From Treponema sp. (lineage in GTDB: Bacteria > Spirochaetota > Spirochaetia > Treponematales > Treponemataceae): DNA of 64,000 nt. A program made the translations under genes and the position numbers. The notes beneath the pieces were generated by a model. That model had not been told where the DNA came from. It did no database searches and worked only from the letters and a program-made list of their open reading frames with translations. The first letter of the stretch is position 1; each line of letters begins with the position of its first letter. This document shows positions 18,819 to 28,286 of the stretch, piece after piece. The stretch spans positions 62,001 through 126,000 of the forward strand of contig JAEESN010000001.1 of the NCBI GenBank assembly GCA_016286365.1, in the 5' to 3' direction.

Positions 18819-19526
18819 TTATTTCTTAGAAACAAATTCTTTAATTCTATTATAATCTTCGATGTAGTCAACTTCGGCCCAGAAGCGGTCGCCTACGTTT
18901 AATACGTGGATATTCTGTTTGGCGCTCAATTCGTATAAAACGTTTTCCCACCATACAGAGTGTTTCTGTTCCCCAATCATCTTTTCGAGCTGAGCTTTAA
19001 AGGTTGGAATATAATCACGGCTCATCTTTGCAATACCAACGTATTCACCTGTGATGTCATCGCCTTTAAGTTCCTTTCCGTATTTTTCGAGGATGCCGTT
19101 TGTGTATTTTAATTTATAATCAGCTTCTTCCTTACGTCTGTCGTCGCCGAGTAAAACAGGGCTTCTTTTTTCTTCTAAGAGGATGTCGATTACAGATGGT
19201 TCAACAAAAACATCGGCATTCATAACAAGAAGGTCGTCGTTGTTGTTAAGATAATCACGGGCAAACCATGCAGAACCGATGCTGTTTGTAACATCAAAGA
19301 ACGGGTTGTAGTAGAATTCAATTCCATCATCCTTAAGAAGATTTTCGATAACCTGATGCTGGTATCCTACAACGATGCAGATTTTTTTGATTCCCTTTGA
19401 TTTTAAAAGTTCGATTGTATATTTGATTAAAGGTTTTCCTCCGATATCAACAGTACATTTTGGATTTCCTTCCAGATAACGGCTGATTCTTGTTCCTCTT
19501 CCGGCTGCTAAAATTAATGCGTTCAT
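18819..19526 (-). CDS. Sugar/alcohol-phosphate cytidylyltransferase (LicC/PntC-like)
   Basis: A 235-residue nucleotidyltransferase of the LicC type. MNALILAAGRGTRISRYLEG is the nucleotide loop, NPKCTVDIGGKPLIKY holds the binding lysine, and NADVFVEPS carries the metal aspartate. The segment YYNPFFDVTNSIGSAWFAR is typical of phosphocholine and 2-aminoethylphosphonate cytidylyltransferases. Its ATG shares one base with the stop of the aminotransferase, with AGGAG upstream. In Treponema denticola PntC an equivalent domain is fused to an aminoethylphosphonate transaminase, so here the two may be the split version. Substrate (phosphocholine, AEP or other) is undecided. It is the last gene of the operon. 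Confidence 0.75.
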   Translation of the reverse strand: MNALILAAGRGTRISRYLEGNPKCTVDIGGKPLIKYTIELLKSKGIKKICIVVGYQHQVIENLLKDDGIEFYYNPFFDVTNSIGSAWFARDYLNNNDDLLVMNADVFVEPSVIDILLEEKRSPVLLGDDRRKEEADYKLKYTNGILEKYGKELKGDDITGEYVGIAKMSRDYIPTFKAQLEKMIGEQKHSVWWENVLYELSAKQNIHVLNVGDRFWAEVDYIEDYNRIKEFVSKK

Positions 19527-20614
19527 TATAATTCTCCTTTAGTATTCATCTGGTGTAAAGCATCGAGCAATACCTGAACCTGTTCTTTAGAAATTGAACC
19601 TATGTGTCCTACTCGGAAGATTAAATCTTTTAATTCTCCACCATTCGGACATATAAATATTTTATATTCGTCTTTTACTTTGGTAAATATATCGTAAGCT
19701 GATTTTCCGTTTGTGCTTGTAAGTGCTGTAACTGCAGAAGCAGGGGATTGAGGGAACATCTTAAACGGTAAATCTTTAATTCCGTCGCGGAAGTATTTTG
19801 CAATTTCTCTTGTATGAGCGATAACAGCCTTAGCACCACCATTTTCCTTGATGTTCTTTAGGCGTGAGTTTAAGAGAAGTAATACTCCCACGGCCGGAGT
19901 AAATGGAGTCTGTCCGCGTTCCTGATTTTTAAGATAATCCTGGAGATTAAAGTACATGGTTGTCATATTGTTGTTCTGAACACGGTCCAGTGCTTTTTTA
20001 CCCATTACGATAAAACTCATTCCAGGAGGAAGAGCAACGGCTTTCTGGCTTCCCATGATTACAGCATCAACATTCATTGCCTGCATATCAAGTTCATCAG
20101 CAAGGAAAGAAGAGATGGCATCAACCAAAAGGAACATATTGTTCTTTTTACAGAATGCTCCGGCCATTTTAAGATCGTATAAAACACCGGTAGAAGTTTC
20201 GTGCTGCTGCATTAAAAGACCTGTGTAACCGGAGTTTTCGTATTTTTTAAGGATATCTTCTGTGAGCGAAGTTCCGTATTCAAGTTTGATTTCTGTAAAA
20301 TTAAGGTTATGAATCTGGCAGAGTTCAACAAGACGATGACCGAATGAACCACCGTTTACAACAAGAAGCTTGTCGTCTTTATTAAAGAAGTTCATAACAG
20401 ATGCTTCCATAGAGGCAGTACCGGAACCTGTAATAAATACGGCGCGTGAGCCAGAAGGTGCATTTAAAAATTCGCACAAAAGCTTTTCGTTTTCGAGCAT
20501 GATTTCGGAAAATTCCGGTGTTCGAAAGTAAGGAACCTGATCGGCATTTTCTTTAAGTAAGTAGTCGTCCATCATTACAGGTCCGACTGTAAAATTAAGC
20601 ATGTTTCTGTCCAT
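19526..20614 (-). CDS. Class V aminotransferase, 2-aminoethylphosphonate transaminase-like
   Basis: A 362-residue PLP enzyme. FITGSGTASMEASVMNF is the cofactor phosphate region, QQHETSTGVLYD matches the HxETTTG element of AEP and alanine-glyoxylate transaminases, VDAISSF holds D165, and the PLP lysine is K191 in MGSQKAVALPPG. Known relatives move an amino group between alanine/pyruvate and phosphonoacetaldehyde or glyoxylate. Its coupling to a cytidylyltransferase and a TagF-like transferase favours making an amino-alcohol-type head group for a glycan. No PEP mutase or phosphonopyruvate decarboxylase is in the window, so the phosphonate role needs genes elsewhere or is wrong. Confidence 0.7.
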   Translation of the reverse strand: MDRNMLNFTVGPVMMDDYLLKENADQVPYFRTPEFSEIMLENEKLLCEFLNAPSGSRAVFITGSGTASMEASVMNFFNKDDKLLVVNGGSFGHRLVELCQIHNLNFTEIKLEYGTSLTEDILKKYENSGYTGLLMQQHETSTGVLYDLKMAGAFCKKNNMFLLVDAISSFLADELDMQAMNVDAVIMGSQKAVALPPGMSFIVMGKKALDRVQNNNMTTMYFNLQDYLKNQERGQTPFTPAVGVLLLLNSRLKNIKENGGAKAVIAHTREIAKYFRDGIKDLPFKMFPQSPASAVTALTSTNGKSAYDIFTKVKDEYKIFICPNGGELKDLIFRVGHIGSISKEQVQVLLDALHQMNTKGEL

Positions 20615-20621
20615 AATTTAT

Positions 20622-21869
20622 CTATCCTTCAATTGTTTTTATCATATAATCAGCTGTATTTTTTGCCCCAGAACCCTGGAACATCCATGCAGCATTTTTT
20701 GCATTTTTTCTTATTTCCGAAAGCTCTTTACTGTCGCTTGCGTTTTTAATCGCTTCCGGAAGTTTTTCGAACATTTCTTCTTTAATTTCGATTCCCATTT
20801 TGTTGAGTATATCGAACTGCCAGATATCTTTTCCGTTGTTCAAGTTTTTTAAGTCGTAAGCGTCGTAAGGCATAAGGTTTAAATCTGCATTTACATACAT
20901 AACAGGCTTATCGCATAGGAAAGTGTAATCGTAAATAATTCCAGAAAAGTCACTGATCATTATATCAGATTTTTTCATTGAATAAGTATTTGTTTTATCA
21001 AAATCCCATTCAATGTTTTTATTTGAGCTGTATTTTTTCTGTAAGCTTTCAAGAATTTCTGGTTCTGCTTTTTTTGACTGAGGGTGTGGTCTTATGATGA
21101 TTCTCCAGTCAGTTTTAGAAAGAGGATCTAAAAGCTTTTCTCCGTATTTGGAAAGAAGTGCAGAAGGTCCCCAGCTTGGTGAAACTAAAACAGTAAATTT
21201 ATGATTTTTTTCCTGTGGGATTTCGTCCATCAAAGTTTTGTTGTAATCAAGGTATGGACAGCCGACTGTTATGAGGTCTTTTGATTTTATGCTGCGCTGT
21301 TCTTCAAGAGTTTTAATATCCGCCTTCTGATAGTCTCCTGTTAAGAGGATTGAATCAAAATAATCCAGAGCAAAAAGCTTCATCATAGTTGCATCACTTG
21401 CCGCATGAAGAATATTCGAATAATGCTTTACGTTTTTACTGCGTTTTAACTGGTAGACGTTTAAGCCCGGGGTTGTCATAAGGACAAAGCCTGCGGAAAG
21501 CATGTTCAGTTTGGCAAAGGCTTTATTTCCTTCGCCGATGAACTCGGGTTTTACGTATGTGTAATTTTGTTCAAAGCAAGGGTCTTTTTCTGCAGAGGTA
21601 AAATATGTAAGTTCAAGCTTTCGTTTTTCAAATTCGTCGCAGATTGGCTTAAAGAGATTCCAGTACTGGTTTCCTTCGTTATAGATTACGTATTTTTTAT
21701 AAGAAGTATCAAGAGTTGAGCCGTCCTTTTTCCCTGCAAATATAATCTTGATTTTAAGCCATGCAGCCTTTGCAAGAAAGAAAAGAGTTGCAGCAGCACC
21801 AATGAGGATAGAAAAAAGCATGCTGCCTGTTCCGGGATCTATGTATAACAAAAAGTAGTTCTGTAACAT
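20622..21869 (-). CDS. CDP-glycerol glycerophosphotransferase-like enzyme (TagB/TagF family)
   Basis: A 415-residue protein with one N-terminal membrane helix (MLFSILIGAAATLFFLAKAAW) and a GT-B-like domain. VLVSPSWGPSALLSKYGEKL, IIIRPHPQSKKAEPE and DIMISDFSGIIYDYTFLCDKPV are the classic glycerophosphotransferase signatures (RPHP and SDxSG...DF). Such enzymes move glycerol-phosphate or a related alcohol phosphate from a CDP carrier onto a polymer or lipid. Next door lies a cytidylyltransferase that could supply the CDP/CMP-activated donor. It starts three bases before the GT4 gene stop and belongs to the same minus-strand operon. Confidence 0.8.
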   Translation of the reverse strand: MLQNYFLLYIDPGTGSMLFSILIGAAATLFFLAKAAWLKIKIIFAGKKDGSTLDTSYKKYVIYNEGNQYWNLFKPICDEFEKRKLELTYFTSAEKDPCFEQNYTYVKPEFIGEGNKAFAKLNMLSAGFVLMTTPGLNVYQLKRSKNVKHYSNILHAASDATMMKLFALDYFDSILLTGDYQKADIKTLEEQRSIKSKDLITVGCPYLDYNKTLMDEIPQEKNHKFTVLVSPSWGPSALLSKYGEKLLDPLSKTDWRIIIRPHPQSKKAEPEILESLQKKYSSNKNIEWDFDKTNTYSMKKSDIMISDFSGIIYDYTFLCDKPVMYVNADLNLMPYDAYDLKNLNNGKDIWQFDILNKMGIEIKEEMFEKLPEAIKNASDSKELSEIRKNAKNAAWMFQGSGAKNTADYMIKTIEG

Positions 21870-21871
21870 CG

Positions 21872-22921
21872 TTAGTTTAATTCCTCTTTTATTATATTAT
21901 AAGTTCTCTGGAATGAATATACATTACCGGTGATTTTAGGGCTTTCTTTCCTAAGAGAATTCTCAATTTTCTGTGCTAGGTCGTTCGGATCTTCGCAGCG
22001 AAAATATGTAACAGGAAAATCCTTATAGATTTCTTTGAAAACCGGAATGTCCGAAAGTACGACGTTTGTTCCGCAGTAAAGGGCTTCCATTGGAGGCATA
22101 CCAAAACCTTCATATAAAGAAGGCTGAATCAAAAGCTGGGATTTTTCGTAATAATCGCGTACTTCTTCGTTAGAGATTCTTCCGGTAAAAAGGATTTTAT
22201 CTTTTGGAAAGCGGCTGATTGATGCTGCAATTGTGTCGTCCCCGGTTCTAAAGTTTTCTGCATTACCGACAATCACAAGCTTTAACTCATGGTCTCTGGC
22301 ACTTAAAATTTCGAACGCTTTTAAAAGTGTGTGAAGGCCTTTGTGTTTTTTAATATTTCCTACAAATAAGATAGAGTGTTCTTTCTTGAGTGTTTTCTTT
22401 TTTTTCTCCATAAACCACTGGGGAACCGAGTTATATGTAACAATGATTTTTTTATGATGAGTGTTCAGATGCTCTTTTATGCGGAGAGCCGAAAAATTAG
22501 AAACTGTGAATATCTTTTTTGATTTATTTATTCCCCTCTGATAAAAATATTTTCTTGCTAAAACACCGGCACGCGAAGTAAGGGAAGGGATATCGAGGAA
22601 AACAACATCGTGGATGGTAGAAAAAATCGGGATAGTGATTCCTTCCGGGATATTGCAGTAAGGGGTGTAATAATAATCACACTCGTTTATGCGCTCTAAA
22701 AGCTCTTTTGGAAAGAAGAACATCTCTGTAAGAGAGAATGGCTTAATCCTGCAATCAGCCACCTGAATCTGATGTTCCTGAAGCGAGATTTTAGTCATGA
22801 TTAAATCCTGGTTTCCAAAAAGAAGGCAGTCAAAGTCTTCGAGGAAAAAGGGGAGAAGAGATTCAAGATAAGTTCCGATTCCGCCAGAACCGAGCATCCT
22901 GCAGTCAATTGCAATCTTCAT
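21872..22921 (-). CDS. GT4 family glycosyltransferase
   Basis: A GT-B enzyme of about 349 residues starting MKIAIDCRMLGSGGIGTYLE. The donor-binding half has ILFVGNIKKHKGLHTLLKAF, FTGRISNEEVRDYYEKSQLL and the motif PSLYEGFGMPPMEALYCGTN with the E-x7-E pair. I choose ATG 22921, one base after the upstream stop. The longer open frame from 22975 would overlap the YidC-like gene by 53 bases and adds residues not typical of the family. Donor sugar unknown. Confidence 0.87.
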   Translation of the reverse strand: MKIAIDCRMLGSGGIGTYLESLLPFFLEDFDCLLFGNQDLIMTKISLQEHQIQVADCRIKPFSLTEMFFFPKELLERINECDYYYTPYCNIPEGITIPIFSTIHDVVFLDIPSLTSRAGVLARKYFYQRGINKSKKIFTVSNFSALRIKEHLNTHHKKIIVTYNSVPQWFMEKKKKTLKKEHSILFVGNIKKHKGLHTLLKAFEILSARDHELKLVIVGNAENFRTGDDTIAASISRFPKDKILFTGRISNEEVRDYYEKSQLLIQPSLYEGFGMPPMEALYCGTNVVLSDIPVFKEIYKDFPVTYFRCEDPNDLAQKIENSLRKESPKITGNVYSFQRTYNIIKEELN

Positions 22922-22922
22922 T

Positions 22923-25628
22923 TTATTTTTCTCCCAAACCTTCCGGTAATCCGACAGACCAATTTTCATCAACAAAGATATTATCGTGGACAGTAACCCA
23001 GGAGCTTTCTTTTACGGTAAAGTAATTCGGATTTGAAGAATGATGAGGTTTAAAAAGACTGTCTGTTGTAATTAAAACACCATCCTTTTTATATTTTTCG
23101 CTTTCTAGGGTATTACCCGTAAACGGATTCGTAGGATTTTCTATAACATCTTTTAATGCAAGGCAAGGTGTGTCTGCATTTGTCATAAAGGTCATATCGG
23201 TTATAAGTTCTCCGGTTGCATTAAAATCTTTTACAAGCAAAAGTGGATTTAAGCTGTCTTTAGGATAGCCGTTTATGGATGGAGTTGTATAGTTTTCCGA
23301 GCATGCAGGACCGTATCCTATTCCGTGATCTGCAACGATGATTATTCTTGTGTTATCGTAAACACCATTAGCTTTAAGGAAATCAAGCCATTTACCGATT
23401 GTTTCAAGACATACGATGTTTGTTTCGTAGCCGGCATTCTTATCGGGGAATTCTACAGGAGTAGAAGTGAGTTTAAGAGAAGAGATATCTTCGTTTGCAT
23501 GAGTTGTTTCGTTTGTGATTATGGTAAGGCTTGATTTAGGGTTTTCAAAATCAGTTATGTCGCACATGTAATAAAGAGGTGCATACCAGTCTAAGAATGA
23601 ATCTTCATCACTTACAACTTCTGAACACCACCAGGTACCCTTGTAATAAACAATGTCCCTTAAAACAGCAGGAACTTCGCGGAAGAGACTTACAAAAAAG
23701 AGGTTACGGTTTACACTTTCTGTAAGAAGGCTTGAATCGTATGAAGATAAAGTCTTTTTGATGTCTCCTGTGTACCTTCCGCATAAGATTCCACCGTTTA
23801 TTTTGTCGTAATCATTTGTGATGCTCATATCTGCTTCGTAGCTGTAGTTTGCCCACGAAAGGTCATAAAGGTTAGCAGAGTAATCAGCATTTTCTGTAAG
23901 AATGCGCGGAAGAACTAAAAGAGATTCGTTATGCTTTTGTAAAAGAGATTTATCTTTTACCTGATTCATCTGGTATGGAGTATATTCATATCCGCCGTAG
24001 ATACCCGGGCTTCCCATAAGAGTGTGACCGTTAAAAGAAACAGTGTTAGGATAATATGTAAAGCCTGAATAGATGTTTTTTAATTCAGGATTTGCCTTAA
24101 GGATGTGTGGAAGATAAGAGCTTTCTGCACGGTCAAGCATGAGGATAAAAATATTTTTTCCCGTTTTAGAAAGATGGATTCTTGTAGAGCCCGCATCTTC
24201 TTTTATGTTTGCCTTAGCTTCTGTGTATTTTTTGTATTCAGTTTTGATTGTAGAAATATTTACAATGCTCAAAACTGCAAAAGAAAGGCAGGCAATAATA
24301 TTTATATAAGTTATAATTTTTTCTTTTTTGAATCTGATGAGTATAAACGGAATTAGGATTACTATAATCCAGACCAGAAGATTTAAGAGTTTAAAGATTT
24401 TTCCCTGAGCCTGAATTCCACCAATAAACTTAAGGGTGATGTCCATAGTTCCGTAGTCCCCTGTAAAACAGAATGCATTAATTACTGCTCCAAGAAGAAG
24501 GGCAGAAAAGAGGGATGCAATCAGTGTCTGAAGACGCTCTTTGAATAAAAAGTAAATACAAAGCGGCCAGATAACAAATAGACCAATACTCTGCCAGAAC
24601 GGAGAATGAAGAAAATCGTTAGGGCTTGTGTAAGAGCCGATGTTTGAAAATTCCTGTGTACTCGAAGAAATAAGATTCGAAGGTAAAACAAGCCCCGAAA
24701 GGAGGGCAAGAGCAAGACCCGAAGTTATAAAAAGATAGAATCGTGTCTTACTGTTTTCTTTAATCGCTTTAAGAGGTGCATCAATAATCCAGTTGATTGC
24801 TTTAAGGTAAAGAGGAATGCCTGTAAGAAGAAGTACTCCAAGAGCAAGTGCAAGGCGGATTTTAAAGTTAGAGTTTGGATCGTAGAAGAAAAGAACATAA
24901 ACTGCAACAAAGGCACAGAAGGCACACATGCAGATATAAAGAACTTTAAGAGGTTTTTTAAGCTTATAGAAAATATTTTTAATGAGCGAGAAAACATTGT
25001 TCATAGTCCAGTAAAGAACAAGACCCGACGGACTATTGTAAAGGATTACGAGGAATAAAAGAGCCATTCCATAAATCTGGAGTTTTTCTTTTAACGCAAA
25101 TCCTTTGGTATAGATTGCTCCTGCAATGATGTTTATAAGAGTCATTGCGATAGGAAGAATATTTACCGGAAAACTACCGATGTGGAAAACAGCATCAGGA
25201 AGTCCCATGTTTTTTATGAAGAGGAAAGACTGTCCCTGTAAAGCCGGCATCTTGGAAAGACATGAATAAGCCGCCATAAAAAACGGAATCTGAATCAAAA
25301 GTCCAAAGCTTGAGCGCAGAGCCATAATAGGATGGTAATGATTCTGTCTGTAATAGGTAGAAAGAATCATATACTGCTCATCGCCTGTGAACGCTTTTTT
25401 AATCCTGTCTATACCCGGTTTAAGCTTTTTCTGGGTATTTCGTTCAACTTCCTGCCAGTGCTCCGCAACAATGTAAAGCGGAAGACAGAGGATTGTAACC
25501 GTAAGACTAACACCGATAATTGCAATACCCGCATTCCCAAAAAGCTTATTGAACAGAAAGTAAGAGATCTCGATTATCTGGATAAGAGGATATAGTATGA
25601 TAGTGTATAAAATATTTAATAAATTCAT
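22923..25628 (-). CDS. YidC/Oxa1-like domain fused to a sulfatase/phosphoethanolamine-type transferase domain
   Basis: A 901-residue inner-membrane protein with two unrelated halves. Residues about 1-225 match the YidC/Oxa1 insertase core: GNAGIAIIG helix, LGP-type loop with STYYRQNHYHPIMALRSSFG, LLIQIPFFMAAYSCL, and NSPSGLVLYWTMNNVFSLIK. The conserved groove arginine (TFIVR in E. coli, Arg366) aligns with T45 and is absent. Residues about 228-460 add several more membrane helices. Residues about 485-850 form an alkaline-phosphatase-superfamily domain: KNIFILMLDRAESS (D499), FNGHTLMGSPG (T536 likely nucleophile), NETTHAN (H710) and VADHGIGYG (D767-H768). The predicted outside-facing transferase/hydrolase probably modifies the glycan made by this operon. 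Insertase activity is doubtful. Confidence 0.85.
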   Translation of the reverse strand: MNLLNILYTIILYPLIQIIEISYFLFNKLFGNAGIAIIGVSLTVTILCLPLYIVAEHWQEVERNTQKKLKPGIDRIKKAFTGDEQYMILSTYYRQNHYHPIMALRSSFGLLIQIPFFMAAYSCLSKMPALQGQSFLFIKNMGLPDAVFHIGSFPVNILPIAMTLINIIAGAIYTKGFALKEKLQIYGMALLFLVILYNSPSGLVLYWTMNNVFSLIKNIFYKLKKPLKVLYICMCAFCAFVAVYVLFFYDPNSNFKIRLALALGVLLLTGIPLYLKAINWIIDAPLKAIKENSKTRFYLFITSGLALALLSGLVLPSNLISSSTQEFSNIGSYTSPNDFLHSPFWQSIGLFVIWPLCIYFLFKERLQTLIASLFSALLLGAVINAFCFTGDYGTMDITLKFIGGIQAQGKIFKLLNLLVWIIVILIPFILIRFKKEKIITYINIIACLSFAVLSIVNISTIKTEYKKYTEAKANIKEDAGSTRIHLSKTGKNIFILMLDRAESSYLPHILKANPELKNIYSGFTYYPNTVSFNGHTLMGSPGIYGGYEYTPYQMNQVKDKSLLQKHNESLLVLPRILTENADYSANLYDLSWANYSYEADMSITNDYDKINGGILCGRYTGDIKKTLSSYDSSLLTESVNRNLFFVSLFREVPAVLRDIVYYKGTWWCSEVVSDEDSFLDWYAPLYYMCDITDFENPKSSLTIITNETTHANEDISSLKLTSTPVEFPDKNAGYETNIVCLETIGKWLDFLKANGVYDNTRIIIVADHGIGYGPACSENYTTPSINGYPKDSLNPLLLVKDFNATGELITDMTFMTNADTPCLALKDVIENPTNPFTGNTLESEKYKKDGVLITTDSLFKPHHSSNPNYFTVKESSWVTVHDNIFVDENWSVGLPEGLGEK

Positions 25629-25650
25629 GAGGGTGTCCTTAAAGTCCGGT

Positions 25651-27387
25651 TTAGATTACTTTTATAACCTTTAATCCCGGATTTTTGTAAGTTACAATAT
25701 ATTTATTTCCTTTTTTCTGTATTCTATGATACTGGTTTTCGAATACTATTGGGAAGTCCTCCGTAAACTCTTCCTGTGAGCCGGAAACAAGTGTAAAGAA
25801 ATTTAATGATTCTAGAACAAAGGTTGAATAACGGTCCATTTTTAATCCTGTGTCTACCATAGAGCCCATAACAGGATAAACTTTTATCATATTCTGAACA
25901 ATTGCTGCATGCCCTATATCGCCTTTAAATACAAACTGGGCTGGTTCGTCAGATTCTTCTACAATGTTTGCAAGGTCATTTAATAAAAGAGTGGCTCTGA
26001 AGTTTATGTAATTTTTCTGTTCTGCCTGAGCGTTTCCGTATGCAAAAGAGAAAACAAGATTTGAATAAATAAAACAGGTAAGAAAGATGTAAGAAATAAT
26101 TCTTATTACTTTTGGATTAGAGGAGAGTTGATTGTAAAGGATGATGCTTAATAAAGCGATGAGGATGCCGATGCCGTACATCCCACGTGGATCATGTGAA
26201 GGATTTCCTAAAGCAATATAAATACCAAATGAAAGTGGAATGGAAAATAAAACCAGAATAATGACTGCAGGGATAGAGACAGCTTTTTTTTGTTTTGAAT
26301 TTTTGATTAATAGAATAACAGAAAGTAGAATAATCAATACTGAAAAAATAAGTATAGGGGTTTTATTAAAATCCTGTAAGAAAACTTTTATATAATTTAT
26401 ACAGTTAGGAATTATTGCAGCGATATTAATTGATTCATCTACATAAATTTCTGTTTCTGAAGAAATAGAAAAGATTTTATAAAAACTGAATAAAGTAACA
26501 CAAAAACAAAGTATACAGATACCGGTAGTCTTTAATATTTCTTTAAAATTTTCTTTGTCTAAAAGCCATTTATAAATAACACATAAAACAGACATCATAA
26601 TATAGATGCCAGAAGATGCCTGGTAAGTCATGCACATGATTAACAGACAGATTACAGACGTAAAGATAAAAGTGTCTTTTTTATTAAAAAACAGGAAAGG
26701 AATTATACTTGCAAGAACAGATAAAGCCATATAAGGCGAATCATATCTGTATGAAACATTTGCAAGGAAATAAGGGAAAATACCAATGAGGAGTGATATA
26801 AAACATGCTGGAATTGTAAATTTATCTTTATTAAAAATCTTTATGGCAAAGAAAGATGAAAGCGAAAGAAAGAATATTGCAATAAACTGAGTTAATGGGG
26901 CAATATCCATAAGTCTTTTAGAAGTATGAATAAAGATGGAACCTATTTCGTCTATATAGCGGTAAAAATTCATCCATTCTCTTACACCTTCAATCTGTCG
27001 TCCCATATCGTCTATGATTATATTTGCAAAATTTGCCCTTATGATTGTGAAATATGAAAGGGTATAAAGTCCCATTAAGATAAAAAGATATTTTTTATTC
27101 TGTTTTATACTGGTGATTATTTCTCTTGTTTCTGAAACAAAATTTTTAATAATCTCGCGGCCTTTCTGTGTAATAAAAAAGAAATCAAAAGCAAGAATAA
27201 AAAGAATCCCCATAATGCCAAAGGCAGACATTTGCTTCATCCAGAACGGATCATTTATATCATCATTCTTTAATTTTTCTACAAATTCAACAGCAAAGCG
27301 CTGAACAAATGGAAATTGGGATGGGATTAAACATAAGATAAAAAAGCCTGAAAGTATTAATACCAAAGTGTTAATTTTTTTAGACAT
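25651..27387 (-). CDS. GtrII-type membrane glucosyltransferase
   Basis: A 578-residue multi-pass membrane protein with about 11-12 hydrophobic helices. The first external loop has IIIDDMGRQIEGVREWMNF, the DDxxR element of GtrII/serotype-specific glucosyltransferases (Glucos_trans_II). NVSYRYDSPYMALSVL and the C-terminal soluble stretch also fit. These enzymes take a sugar from undecaprenyl-phosphate-sugar on the periplasmic side and add it to the growing surface polysaccharide. The gene is the last of a gtrA-gtrB-chbG-gtrII cassette, 11 bases after the deacetylase. Confidence 0.78.
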   Translation of the reverse strand: MSKKINTLVLILSGFFILCLIPSQFPFVQRFAVEFVEKLKNDDINDPFWMKQMSAFGIMGILFILAFDFFFITQKGREIIKNFVSETREIITSIKQNKKYLFILMGLYTLSYFTIIRANFANIIIDDMGRQIEGVREWMNFYRYIDEIGSIFIHTSKRLMDIAPLTQFIAIFFLSLSSFFAIKIFNKDKFTIPACFISLLIGIFPYFLANVSYRYDSPYMALSVLASIIPFLFFNKKDTFIFTSVICLLIMCMTYQASSGIYIMMSVLCVIYKWLLDKENFKEILKTTGICILCFCVTLFSFYKIFSISSETEIYVDESINIAAIIPNCINYIKVFLQDFNKTPILIFSVLIILLSVILLIKNSKQKKAVSIPAVIILVLFSIPLSFGIYIALGNPSHDPRGMYGIGILIALLSIILYNQLSSNPKVIRIISYIFLTCFIYSNLVFSFAYGNAQAEQKNYINFRATLLLNDLANIVEESDEPAQFVFKGDIGHAAIVQNMIKVYPVMGSMVDTGLKMDRYSTFVLESLNFFTLVSGSQEEFTEDFPIVFENQYHRIQKKGNKYIVTYKNPGLKVIKVI

Positions 27388-27398
27388 CCTTATAACTC

Positions 27399-28286
27399 CT
27401 ATAATCTGTTACATGTATTAAATTCAACTTTTCTGTTGGAAGAAAGATGAAAATCATTAAATCCGATTTTTTTGAATTCTTTTGTAAGCTCTGTTTTATA
27501 CATAAGCCCTGGATGAAAGAGTATTTCGCAGATTTTATTTTCTTCTGCAGCTTCGTCTTCGAAAGTTGGAAGTACAGGTAAGATTCGGTCATCCATAAGT
27601 CCAGAATAAAAAACACCACAAAGATAAGAATCTTTTAGATTGTTAACGCGAAGCCAGTGCGAGATTTTTTTAGAATAAAAATTCAAAATAAAGCATTTTA
27701 TTACATTTGCTATAGATAAATGCTTAAAACATCCTCTTTCAAAAAGATAAAAAGAGAGAGGATCACAGGTGTTTCTTATATATTCTACATTAAAGTTGTT
27801 TTCTTTTACAGCTTCTGTAAGCGCTTCGAAAAAAAGTGGAATCATATGAGGGTGCTGGTGGCTGTCTATTCTAATTGCGTTTTTATCTATGATTTTTGCA
27901 GAAATACATTTATTAATCTGAGCTGTTATTTCTGTCTTAAGCTGTTGTTTTATTTTATCTCTTTTTAATGGGTTATAATTCCACAAAAAAAGATTTCCCC
28001 ATGTAACAGTAAAATAACCATCGTAATCAACAAGGTCCGGAAGTTCTGCAACAGAAGAAAGTGCCTTACCTTCCATAAAGTTTAAATGAACGCTCACTTT
28101 TACTTTCTGGTAAAAACCTTTTTTTGCTTCCAGGAATTTTTTTATGCTGGATTCAAAAATGTCAAGATTTGGAATAATGCTGATGCTGTCAAGCTTTTCG
28201 TTCTGACACAAAGTAATTATATCATTGTCGGAATTTTCAGAGAGACCATAATCATCTGCATGTATATCAATATAGTTTTTATTCAA
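27399..28286 (-). CDS. YdjC/ChbG-like carbohydrate deacetylase
   Basis: A 295-residue cytoplasmic protein of the YdjC/ChbG family, metal-dependent enzymes that remove acetyl groups from N-acetylated sugars. The metal site is visible as HADDYG (residues 9-14), SVHLN near residue 65, and RIDSHQHPHMI near residue 140. Length is normal. It overlaps gtrB by eight bases. Placed between gtrB and gtrII, it may de-N-acetylate the undecaprenyl-linked sugar before transfer, much as deacetylases do in aminosugar lipid A pathways; that step is inferred from order only. Confidence 0.8.
   Translation of the reverse strand: MNKNYIDIHADDYGLSENSDNDIITLCQNEKLDSISIIPNLDIFESSIKKFLEAKKGFYQKVKVSVHLNFMEGKALSSVAELPDLVDYDGYFTVTWGNLFLWNYNPLKRDKIKQQLKTEITAQINKCISAKIIDKNAIRIDSHQHPHMIPLFFEALTEAVKENNFNVEYIRNTCDPLSFYLFERGCFKHLSIANVIKCFILNFYSKKISHWLRVNNLKDSYLCGVFYSGLMDDRILPVLPTFEDEAAEENKICEILFHPGLMYKTELTKEFKKIGFNDFHLSSNRKVEFNTCNRL

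Noticed and set aside
22922..22975. Longer start for the GT4 gene (22975)
   Set aside because: It overlaps the YidC-like gene by 53 bases; ATG 22921 gives the normal GT4 start MKIAIDCRM.
27380..27619. 79-residue minus-strand open frame inside the ChbG-like gene
   Set aside because: It overlaps the well-supported deacetylase in another frame and has no family features; it is a shadow frame.
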